A program made the translations under genes and the position numbers. From positions 15,384,355 through 15,448,354 of the forward strand of contig OZ029918.1 in NCBI GenBank assembly GCA_964023275.1: a stretch of DNA of 64,000 bases, in the 5' to 3' direction. The notes under the pieces were generated by a model that had not been told where the DNA came from, searched no databases, and saw only the letters and a program-made list of their open reading frames with translations. Source of the stretch: Norana najaformis. Its lineage: Eukaryota; Annelida; Clitellata; Crassiclitellata; Hormogastridae. Below are positions 26,201 through 38,200 of the stretch, in pieces. Numbering within the stretch: the stretch's first letter is position 1; every line of letters starts with the position of its first letter.

Positions 26201-29200
26201 TTATGGGCTGTATAAGCCACACCGCGTAGAAGTTCTGATAGGATTTGTGATGAGGATTTGCTCCGAGAAAGCGTGACAGTCTAATGGTTAGTATGTTGAA
26301 CTGATCAGGGGTTAGGGAAAGGACTGGCCATCCCCCCAATTGGCGGCGAGGCTAACAAAAAATAAGTCGATGACACTTCGAACCATTGCTGCCTCTTGGG
26401 GCTGCTTAAGGGACTGCTCTTCTTACTGTGCCTTGGTAGCTGTTTCGTTAGAGATGGAGCAGTTAAAGCAAAAGCATTCTCCAATGTGCCTAGTGGAACG
26501 TAGGGGAGATGTTCATTTCCAGCTCTTCTCCTTGAGATGACAATGGAAGAATCCCATGGAGGTCATGTGCACTGGGTTAGTGCATCGCAGGACTGTCGTT
26601 TACTTCCCAGGTTACGCCTGTAACAAATTATACTGCTTGGTGACAGTGGCATATACCCGCAAACAACTTGTCCAGGGTTGTTACACGAAATCTGCTCAGC
26701 AGATGTGAACCCCAATGTTTCAAACACAGACCGTGCGCCCTAACCGAGTTAACCACCTGTGGCATTTAGGGACGCATTATACGTGGGACATTACGTTGCT
26801 TTAAGACGCAATGTTTGGATTACCAGCCGCGATGTTTAGCTTGATTTACTAGGCCTTGTAACCCATTGTATTCATTTCATTGTAGATGATCCTTGCATGT
26901 CGAATCCTTGTAAGAACGGAGGAAATTGTTCAAGCGACAATTCGTCGTTTCATTGCTCTTGTCTTTCGGGATTTACCGATTCTACATGTGCCGTCGGTAT
27001 GTGCCGCACACGTGTATATCAAAATATTAAGCTTACATTCAGCTGTGCTTTGCGACACTTTGTTGTTCTGCTTGATGATCATTGTTGTAACTGTGCTTCA
27101 GCCTAAATTTCCCTCAGCCAAATTAGCTAAATTGCTTGTGATGAAAGAGTAACCCCATTCACTTACCTTTAAAAGTAAAGAACTTTCACGTTCCTATATG
27201 TTGTGGAACGCTTGGGAGGCGCTCATTTCCTCTCTTCGGCCTTAGAGCCAGCAACGGACGAATCCCAGGTCAGTACATCCTTGGACTGTTTACTTCCCAG
27301 CTTAAGCCGGTACTAAGCTATAATTCATAGTGACCAGAGGCACGGTGTCTGCAAACAACTTGTCCAGGGTCGTGACACGGAGTCCACTCGGCAGACGCGA
27401 ACTCGCAACCTTTCGATTACAGACCTAGCGCGTAACCTAACAGACCATCTTACCTTACCTTTACCTTATCTTTATCTTACCCTATATTCAAAAAACACCG
27501 CTAGCTTCCTTTTGTGCTGTCTTTGCTTGCTGCACCAGCTGACCGTAGCATAAAAAGTTCAGAGCTCAACCGGGTGGCATGGCTGCTGATTGCTGTTTGG
27601 TCAGAGTTCAGAGTCTTGGAACATCACGTGATTTGCTAGCTAACCACACAGCATACACTCGTTGTTTGTGCACAAGATGCAGGTAGTGTTTGAACAGCTG
27701 AAAGATATACTGAAACACGCGCGTGCCTCTCTTGCGTTGACTGAAGCGTGTAGTAAATCAGCCAATTACTTCATCTTTCCCGGCGCTTTACCTACGATAT
27801 GCAATGTTACCAGCGATTTTAGCCGATTCCATATTTTAAATAGATAACATTTGCAACCACAAACCAACTTAACGAAGTTCATTTGGAGGCAAAAGACAAA
27901 ATTTGACATATTAAAAGGTAACATTAATAAGTGCCCGATTACTGGACCAAATCAGGGTGCTCTGTCCGGGTTGAGTGATTTTTCAGCTGTTCAATCAGCA
28001 GTTTTAAGCGCGCTTTCGTATAGGAAATTTCCACGGCGTAACGTTGATGAGCCATCGGGTTGGCGGCGCCCTGCGGGAAGGCGGGCTGATATCAGCAGTG
28101 ATTCTAACCGACGTGCATTTTATTACGTGAGCGCTTGCGAGGGAAACTTCGAACTTTGTAAAAATTGTGATGAGTCAGCGGGTTTTGAAAACCCACGACT
28201 GCGCATTAGCGGGAAGACAGTCTAAAGCTGTTTGATCTCGTCTGCTATCTTGGCGGGAAAGACCATTGTTAAGATAGCACAAAGATTTTGTAGCAGTGGT
28301 CTGCCGTGTGCTAAGTTAGAGGTTTGAGCTACAACTATCGTTCATAAACGTGCGTTCAGAAAACGTGGCGATTGAAATACTGTTTGAACTGTTTGGAAGA
28401 GTAATTATAGTTACGAAAATCAAAGTCTGTGTGGCTTTACTCGAGTTAACGCCACGCTACGAATCGGTTAAGTCGACGGTTCAAAACGCGATTGTTGACA
28501 ACTACAAAGATCGTCGACAGTGAGCAAGTGGGTAAAGTTGGACTAATGGTTTGCCTGAATTCTCATCATTCCTGGGACAAATTCTGATTTGACAACCGCG
28601 ATTAATTTGGCATTCTTCATTTAATTGTGCAAATACAGAATTAGTCTACTGGTTGATTATGGCTGTTTAACACGCCCTTTGAAACTGAATATCTGGAGGG
28701 ATGAATAGGGCGTAATTAATGATTAATTAATTGATTAATTAACTGTTTCACTGCAGAAATAAACGAATGCGAATCGTTTCCATGTAAACCGGGTGGAACG
28801 TGTAATGACTTAGTAAACAACTACACCTGCACCTGCAAAGAAGGATACAGAAATACTTCATCGCAATGGTGTGAACGTAAGTTTAAATGTAGCTGTACAT
28901 TTTTGCATTCCAACTCGGCTCTGCGGCGTGAGGTACGTAGAAAGGCGATATGGAAAACGAGTAAGTGGGCAGTGGACGAACGGTAATGATGGTGATGGCA
29001 TATGTATCATGGAAAACATCTGAATGGTCGATAAGTAGCAGCGATCGATCGACACCAACGGGCAGTGAGACCATGGATTTAGGAAAGAAGGAACGAAGGA
29101 AGGAATGAAGGAAAGAAGGAAGAAAGGAAAGAAGGAACGAAGGAAGGAACGAAGGTGGGAAGGTGGGAAGAAATATGTGCATTCCCATGTACTCATATGC

Positions 29201-32200
29201 TCCATTTCCACTTGAGTTTTTACGTCATTATTCGATTTATTGATAATGTCACTGAGGATATAACTGTTTTGCCCACTAATCAACGGCTTTTTATGGAATT
29301 AGATGTAACCTTTTAAACGCAACTCTGTTAAACATGGACTTAATTGGTGACGTTGAGTTTATGTTCGAACCTAAGCAAGCTCGGCGTGAAGTAGTGCTGG
29401 TCGGTTTATCCGATACCTAATTGACATCGCGATATTCAGAAATACTGAAACCGATATCAAAGTCGATATTATCGGAAACCAATAGATACCAAAAACCGAA
29501 GATAAAATCCCCACAAAACCGAAAGAGGAAAGTCAGTTTTCACATAATCCAAAATCCGAATATAAGTTTATCTCATCTCACGGATATTATTTTTCGTTCA
29601 CTGAACATTGCATAACATTGTTCAAAGTTTTAATGCTGACTAGTATCGGTTATATACTTTGTCCTGTCAATTAAAAAGTAATAGTAATTACTGTCCCGTC
29701 ACCAGAGTAAATGATGCACTACGCAGCGTTAGTTGTGGCCTTGTGCACTTGGGCCAAAAAATGCCAAACAGCTCCAATGGTTGGCAACAAACCAAGCGAA
29801 ATTTCCGAATGGTCGCTGATTTCTTTGCTCTGCTTCACACGGTTATCGGGTTGTCCTGCCGACCCGAAAGTCCTCGGTTCAGCACAGAAGTTTCGTTATG
29901 ACCAGCCCCCATCTTTTTGGAATAAGTTGCCTTGCAACCTGCCACATGAACTCCTATAACGTCCTGCCTGTTTTCTGCAAGCGCTTGAAGACCATTCCGT
30001 TCGATCGTGCTTTCTTGTTTTCAGGTTAAGAGCGCCTCTTACGAGTTTCTCTTGAATTTACAATCACATTAATAAATTACAAAAGTATGTTCCAGGTCGC
30101 TATGACGTATTTGGGAATTCTAGTTACATCTCTGGCTAGTGAGAAAGTATTTCCGAGTGTGAGCTAAGCCTTGTGTGGAGTAGACGCTCATCGCTCAGTA
30201 CCCAGCACGTTGAACAAGTAGTGCTTCAATCGCTAAATTTCCCAAATGACGAATAAACCAAGAACTTGTTCGGCATATATTGGACATCCGTGCTGTATTT
30301 TAGTATTAAAGATGACAATTGAGTTGCTTCATTCCCTACAATGATTATTTCAACACAGTATTGTTTTATCGCTAGCAAGCTCTAACGTATATTAATAGGT
30401 CTATGTCTCTATCGTCAATTATATTGTATGTGTATTTTTATTCAGCCATTGACTTCTGCGCACAGGCCAACGGAGAGCCCTGCTACAACAACGGTACGTG
30501 CGTTAATCAACCTGATCTCGCCCGATATTATTGCATTTGTCCAGAGTCAACCAATCTTGGCGAAACAATCGTTGGACTGCATTGCGAGAACAGTAAGCCA
30601 GTTTCTTCGTCTATTTGTCAACTTCAGTTAAGATTAAGCTATGATTGTCTTTTCAATCTCATTCAATCCACTGACGCATAATCTGTTGTATACAAGCCTT
30701 TTTTACACATTTTCAAGATCTTTGATCCCGCTACCTAAAGCACACCAGTGTATGATCTGGCATTTTTACAATAATTACATGCGTGTAGTTCAAGTTCATA
30801 AGATCTAGCGGGGTAGTTTATTTTCGCCGATGTTTTTAAAAACCAGTCAGTAGAACGTCTTCCGAGTTCTTGAAGCCATTGGTTAAACACAAAATGCGAA
30901 CCTCTCTGGATTTATTTCGCCCATCACCCAATAGATTCTGAAGATATTTCTGCCACTTTTCACTTCAATATTGCGAATTTGGTATTTGGATACCAGTTGC
31001 GGCATCAACGGTCAACAACACAGAGGCCTCCGAGCGGTCGGTTAGGGACAAAACGCCAAACAGCACTAATCAAGGCATGCGCGAGACGCAGGCCTAACTA
31101 ATTCGCTGTAAACATCGAGCGGCCCATTCGTGAGAGCCGTTTTGTTCAGCAGGCGTTTCACTGGCTTGTTGGTATTTTTTACCTTCGCTATAATTAGACC
31201 TATAGTGATTTGACTTTTTGCAGCACTTCTCTGTTTTTCTCCACTACTGTGCGTGATCTGGGTTTGACCATGGCCCACGAATTGACCTCAGAGCATTTGA
31301 AGAGTATATCTCAAACGTGCTTCTATACCACCTGAGTCAGATTCGCACAATCCGCCGCTAGCTGCCTTAACTCAGATGCGCGCATTCACATACACCAGGG
31401 TTGACTACGTATGCACGCCTAATCATTTCCATCATTAATTAGCTATAATCTGTTCTAAATGTTGTGGTTCGGCTGATTTGCGGCATACCAAGGTTTGGGC
31501 ACATATACAGCTTCAGGTGGGAGGAAATGCACTGGCTATCTTTGCGGAGACACAGAGTTTAAGATCTTGGAACGTTGTAGTACGTTGCTTTGTCAGCAAG
31601 TTTTATCCGCATGTTTGTATAGGAAATCCCACGAATCATTGGGTTGATTTATTATACGTTCACGGGAGGATCGCGTGCTTACGGTTAGTGGGAGTGTCTG
31701 GCTGAGATGCATCGAACACTTGATGGGGTGGTGTGATTGGCTGGTGGCGCCCTGTGGGCAGGCTGGCTGATATCAGCAGTAATTCTTGATTATTGACGTC
31801 GGGCAAATTTATCACGTGAGTGATCGAGTGGTAACATGTAAGACCTATGTTGTGATAAGTCAGCGGGTTTTTGAAAAACCCACGATTACGTAATAGCGAA
31901 AGACCGGTCTCAACTAGTCTGAACTGGTCCGCTATCGTGGCAGGAAGGGACCCATATAAGCGGACGCAAATGCATTGTTAAGCGAGCGCGAAAATTGTAT
32001 AGCAGCGGTCTGTCGAGTGCTAAGTTAATAGTTTGAGTTGCAAGTGTCGTTGGTAGATTCGTGCGTTAGAAACTGTGACGATTCAAGTACTGTTGTGATT
32101 GAAATGTTCGTTTTATCAGTTAATGTACAATAGAAAATCAAAGGCTATGTGTTTTTTCGTGAGTTAACTCTAAGCTACAAATTGGATGAGTCGACAGTTC

Positions 32201-35200
32201 GAAGCCCGATCGATTGACAACTTCGAAAGATCGTCGATAGATCTTATTCATACTGTCCTGCAGGCTGTGCTCCATATTATCTTAAAGATTTATATCCTTA
32301 AGATAACCTGTCAACTTAAGCGTTTCGTTTGTTTCCAACCCTGGCGGCAGATTTCTTCGTTTTGCTGCGAAAGGTAACCTGGTCGTCCAACAGCCCAGAA
32401 CAGACGCTTCGCTGAGATCGGCCCGTCTTTTGGAATAAGTTGCCTAGAAACCTGCGACATAAACTCCTTGGCTTTTCTTTGACTCTTTTGAGTAAACGCT
32501 GAGAGACCATTCAGTTCGATCGTGGTTTTCTGGTGTTAGGTCGGGGAACCCCTGATGAGCTTCTCTGGAAGAGGGGCTATATAAACATTTATTTTACAGT
32601 TACAATTAAGTCTCTGGGACTCTTATTGGCGTGATAACTATCAAAGATGGGTGCCTTATTGTTTCTGGAATATGGCGTCGAAGTGTCTACAGTAGCCGAA
32701 TTCTCCGATCCTGCACATATATCATAATTAAAAAATCAGAATATTAACCGCTAGGCTTAATCGCTAGGCTTTCTAACTTTAATTTCTTGTAGCGCGTATA
32801 TTGTATCTATAGTTACAGATAACTGTAAAGAACATTGTGAAACTGTAGTTGTAGTGCACTGCATGGAATACTGTATAGTACTATTAGCTCGACTGCGCTT
32901 TCATTTCAGCAGCGGTTATCATCCACATTCACAGAGTATAACCTTTTTCAGGAACACAGATATATCCCACAGTGTCCGGAATTGCGCCCACTTCTGGAAT
33001 CCTGGCGGGTGGAGCCAACTTAACGATCAGTGGGACGAACATGAACCTGTTTGAACCACTTGGCGCTTTCTTCGAAAACAAGGATCTGGCAACACTTTAC
33101 GGATTCGTTATACCGGAATTGACGTTAGTATTACTTGAAGGCCATAATCTCGATGGTTTAGGCTTCTAATTATGTATCACGTAGGGTAATTGTTCGCCAA
33201 GGACTTTCCAGTTTTATTTTCATCATTTGACTGAGCGAATGGACAAGGGATATTGGAAGATCGATATCTCACAACTCTAGTGTTTTTCTAGCCCCTAAAT
33301 AAATATTATAAACATTTAAATACATTAGAAGTTACAATTAGCTTATAAGTTTCTCTACTCTGCAAATTGAAAAGTCAAGCTGTGTTGCTTAAAATACCAC
33401 AGTCCTTGTACCGATTTTATCTAAACAATTATTATCTGTCATTACTTTTACATTCAACATAGCATACGCTAAAACATTCTCTAATTTACCTTTTTCAAGA
33501 TTCTGGCACATTCCATTAAGTAGGCCTACCTTTAAATTGGCATACTTATGAACTATCAGGCATTTGTATTTCTATGCAACTTGGTTATATACGCCCTGGG
33601 GTGACATCCTGGGGTGACGCCCAGGGGCGTGTTATCCGCAACGTAAACGACTTTGCAGGTCAGTTGCATGTAAAAATTAGTAAATTAGTCTAATATGTTG
33701 TTTTCTTTTTAAAGCAAAAAAATCTATATTTGGTTTAATCTTCTTTTTGAATTACTTCACGGCACTGTAGGCTATATCTTGAATTTTGCGCAGTTTTCAG
33801 GCAAGTCAAAGATAATAACCGACACGATTCCAAGATCGATCAATGTTGTTCTGACTAAATGCAGTAGCAGCACTTTGTTAAATGAGATGCAACTATAAGA
33901 AACGATAATTATAACCTACATGAATGGATATGTTCACCGGAAAGATTAGATCTTTTGGCGGCTACCGCTCAGCGCTTTTTGAGAGACCTCAATAAGGCTC
34001 TTTGTAAATGTTCAGGCATGTTTTCATTTAATTTCTAAACTTCACAAACACTGAAATTTTGCCTTCTTTTGTCAAGCCACGCATAAGCAGCATCTGTTGC
34101 CTTGAGATACACTTTGTCAACTGTTGTTCTTAATCTCAGGCGAATCGATTCCATTGTCATAAGAAGTCCTCAGGCCAACGACTCTTACGCCAACCACACT
34201 CTGCCGGTAATCGTCCAGTACAGCGGACCAATAAACATCTTGAATAGCAGCACAACGCCTCTTCGATTTACCTACACTGGAAACCCCGTCATCACAGACA
34301 TTCAACCGACCACTCTTCTCGCTGCGTAAGACGTCCACTTTCAATGCCATCTAACGTAATGGAATGCAACATAATTATGATGTCATGTAATCTAATGTGA
34401 TTCTGAGCACTGTTTGCTTACTTATGAACTTTTTTCTTAATAACTTTAATACTAATTAGGATAGAGTAGGCAGCGCTCTTGTGAGGCACACAAAAGGCGC
34501 TATATTGTCTAGATATATACATGTTGAGAAGTACTTCGCTGTAAAATAACCCAGGTAATACAGTGTGCAGTGCAGCTTTAGGTAAGTGACCTCGGGTAAT
34601 TTGTTGTAATGTCATGGGCTGCAAAGTGAGATGGTACTCATGAGCAAACATGGTCGCATTCGTGAATGTTAAGATAAACCGGCTAATGTTTATATTTATA
34701 CTGCGCCTTTTAAGAAACACTACAAATGATGTGCATTGTAATGTATTGTATTGCAATGTGATGTGATTTGGTGGAGTGCATCGCATACAACCGCATCTTA
34801 TGCCGTGGTATTCGATAATTCAGTGGAGACCGAAAGAAAGCCTACGTAAGGTTAAGTTCGGTGTCATGTCAATTTAACTATAACACTGGCGCTATATAAT
34901 TTAACAAAATATGAGTGGAAACAGCAGATCAACTATGACTTCAGATACGTTTTGACGTAATGGGTTTTTATTCCAGATTATAATTGCACGCACAAATATT
35001 GTGCAAAAAGCTTTACAAGGACGAATCCTGGACGACTGATTGTTTTATTCATTTTCCTTTGTCTTAAATTGCATTCTACGTTGTCCGTTGACTTCCAGGG
35101 GAGACATAAGACTGACAGTAACAGGCGAAAACATGGACGTCGTGACAGATCCTCTCATGGAAATTACAACAATCATCGTCAACAGGACACAAAATTCCTC

Positions 35201-38200
35201 TGAAACAAGCCAAACATCAGAGGTAAGTAATTACTAAGTCGCCTGTCTCGGTTATAAGATCAAGCAAACCAACCGGGAGGCTGCTTGGTTTGTTAACGAC
35301 GCTGACCGGCGCAGTGAAGCAGATTAGACAGAGCCGGATTAGACTCTCGGTCAGTGACCATCCATAGAAAACAGCGCCACTGGCGCCCACTCAGCTTCCA
35401 TCCGTTGTACTGTAGGTCGACAAATGAATGCCAACTTTGCAAGTTGGAATATCAAAGAGTTGTCCCTCCTGTCTCTCGATTGTCGTGGCAGGTTAGCGCT
35501 GAAGCCGAATGATCCTTTGACCTGGTGACCTTGCTTGGCAGAAGTTTCTTTTCAGGCGTGTGAAGAAGTGTATTACCTTTACCTTCGTATACCTTATGCA
35601 TTAGCTACTCATGCTGCGGCTGTTGTTAATGACGAACACGACAGAGCACAGCGACAACTACAACGCTGATGATAATGATGATGGCGGTAGTCTTTGTATG
35701 GATCTTGAATTAGCCGTTCTTTGCTTACGCTCTGGGTGATTCGTTGTCTTCGGCGCCTGATTTTGGTCAGTAGAAATAGATCATTTGAATATTTCAATGG
35801 TTCACTTTAAAAAGGCCTGACGATTTTCTTTAGGTCTGTTCCGCTGTGAACGCTTCGGTGATGAATTGCCTCCTGCCGGCCGGTGTGGTTCCCGAGTACT
35901 TCCTTCTGAACACGACGAGCAGCTCTTTCCGTTTCAGACGAGAACTGAACAATTTTCTAGACTTTCCTTCCGTTCCCGACTACCGCAGAAGTCGTCGAAA
36001 GAAACGAGAGCCCGTGGCCAACATCACTCATCCAGTCAGCCACGACACGTTTGAGATGTACTTGGGTTTCATAATGGATGATCTACCGACGTACGAGAAC
36101 ATCAGCAAGTCTCTTCCGGATATATCCTTCAATCTGCTGACCAGCAATCCGATCAAAATCAATTCATATTCTGGCCCGATGGATTTCTATCCAGATGCCA
36201 ACGAAACAATCATCATAAATGCAAGTGATATGAATTATCGTCTGCTGTTGCTAATTAGTTGCACCACAATTGCTTAATTGCTAATGCGCGTTAGCAATGG
36301 GCCGCTGATTTTTAACAAGCTACTTTCACAGCTGATTCAGAAGCCGAGTTCCAAACAGAGTTTCTCTGAAAGTGAAGGAAATATTGTTTGGCGGACTGCT
36401 AAGGAGAGGATAAAGCATATAAAGCATCATCATTTTCACTCAGCTTGTAATGCGGAGAGTACGGGTTCGAGCCTCCCATTAGACGGTTGCTGTGTAAAGA
36501 CTTTGAGCAAGTCCTTCACTCACAATTGCTTCGCACCTCAGATTCAGATTTACTGACCCTGCGCGCGTAATAAAGGCAACGATGATGATGATGATGATTA
36601 TGACGATGATGATAATGATGATGAAATGACGACGACGACGATGATGATGCTAATAATAATAATAATAATAGTCATTGCCCTGCGGTCTCCGATACGAACC
36701 TGGGTGATTTGTTGATGGCTGGTCGGGAGACCCTTGCATCTAGTGTCGACTCATTGCCAACAAAACAGGCGACACTGAGACGAGCCTGTGATTGAGATGG
36801 ATAGGTCGGCTGAGAACCCGACTGATCGAGCACGGTTGGCCACAGTCAGTTGCATCCATCCCGGTGATTGGCTGACCGCTCTTCCAATCTCATCATTTGG
36901 CCTTTGATTAGACAATGAGGCGGTGAGAGAAGCAGTTGGCCTTCGATTAGGCCTTGACCTCCGCAGCCATCATCAATGTCCCTACGGGGATTTAGTTGGC
37001 CCTGATGGTCACCACGGCCTCGTCTGCAGACTGGCTTCCGGTAGATCCCTTAGTCATTATGCCATCAGTGACATAGTCTGGCGGGCCTTACAGAAAGCTG
37101 ATGCCCCAGCACTAAGGAACTAAAAGGTTTGTCCATTCTGATGGCAAGAGCCCAGGCGGGGCTACAATAGCTCCATGGGAGGCTGGGAAATTTCTGGCCT
37201 GGGATGCCACAGTCGTACGCACTTGTGCGGCATCTTACATCGTCCACAATCAAATTCAGCAGAGCAGCGGCAGAACAAGCTGCCATACATAAAACCGAAA
37301 AATATTCAGGGTCGACATCTACACATCTGTTTCTACCCATCGCCTTCGAAACACCCGGCCCAATTAACTCTGCTGGGGTCGATTTCATCCGTGAGGTCGG
37401 CCGTTGCCTTGACCACTCTTCTTGCTGCGTAAGACGTCCATCTCTGGAGAGTTACGTGAGATTAATTTTCTTTATCAGCGTCTTTCTATCTGTACATCCA
37501 GGACTATCACGCCACCGCTTTTCGAGGCACGTTTTCCGATGTGGCTGCAGAGGAAGAGCCCTGATTTTCCAGATACCCGTTAATAGCTCCTAGCGTAATT
37601 ATTTGTTCCTGAGGGACTACACTTATCTTGAGTAAAAAATAAAAATGTCACCATCATCGTCGGACGTTCCTGATGCCAGCCGTTCGGCAGCGATGGGCGA
37701 TGATGAATGTTCTTCATTCTTTTGGCCATTTGTTAAGCCCAGTGCTTTCCTCATGTTTAATGCTAGTCTCTTATGTCTTTTTTATATTTTGGTCATGATC
37801 ATCTTTATGTCTCTTTTCTTCGAATCATTCATGTAGTGCCTTGTGTGAGGTTGGTCAACTGACGTTATTTTCTTTTTATTTCTTGGAAATAAGCTAATTA
37901 CTTAATTGAATATTAATATAATCCATTGTTATTGTTTAATTAAGGGCCAGTGCTTTACAGTCGGTTGTTCCAAGGAGGACTATAGAGTATCTGTGGGCAA
38001 CGAAATTTGCTCAGTAGTTTCCGTGACTGATAATGAAATTGTTTGTGCGCCACCGCAAAACGAACCAACTTCTGCGACAAGTCCCTCTTGTGATGCTGAA
38101 GGACCACACCAAGTGCTGGTAAGATAGATGAGAACAGTTCGATCTCTTGTTTGTTTAGAGATCTGTCAGTGATTCCACGTCCTGTTAAGTGCGGTTAAAT

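Noticed and set aside
28858-29283. Minus-strand Phe/Ser/Pro-rich ORF of 141 codons
   Set aside because: Product of the (GGAA)n tract inside intron 4.
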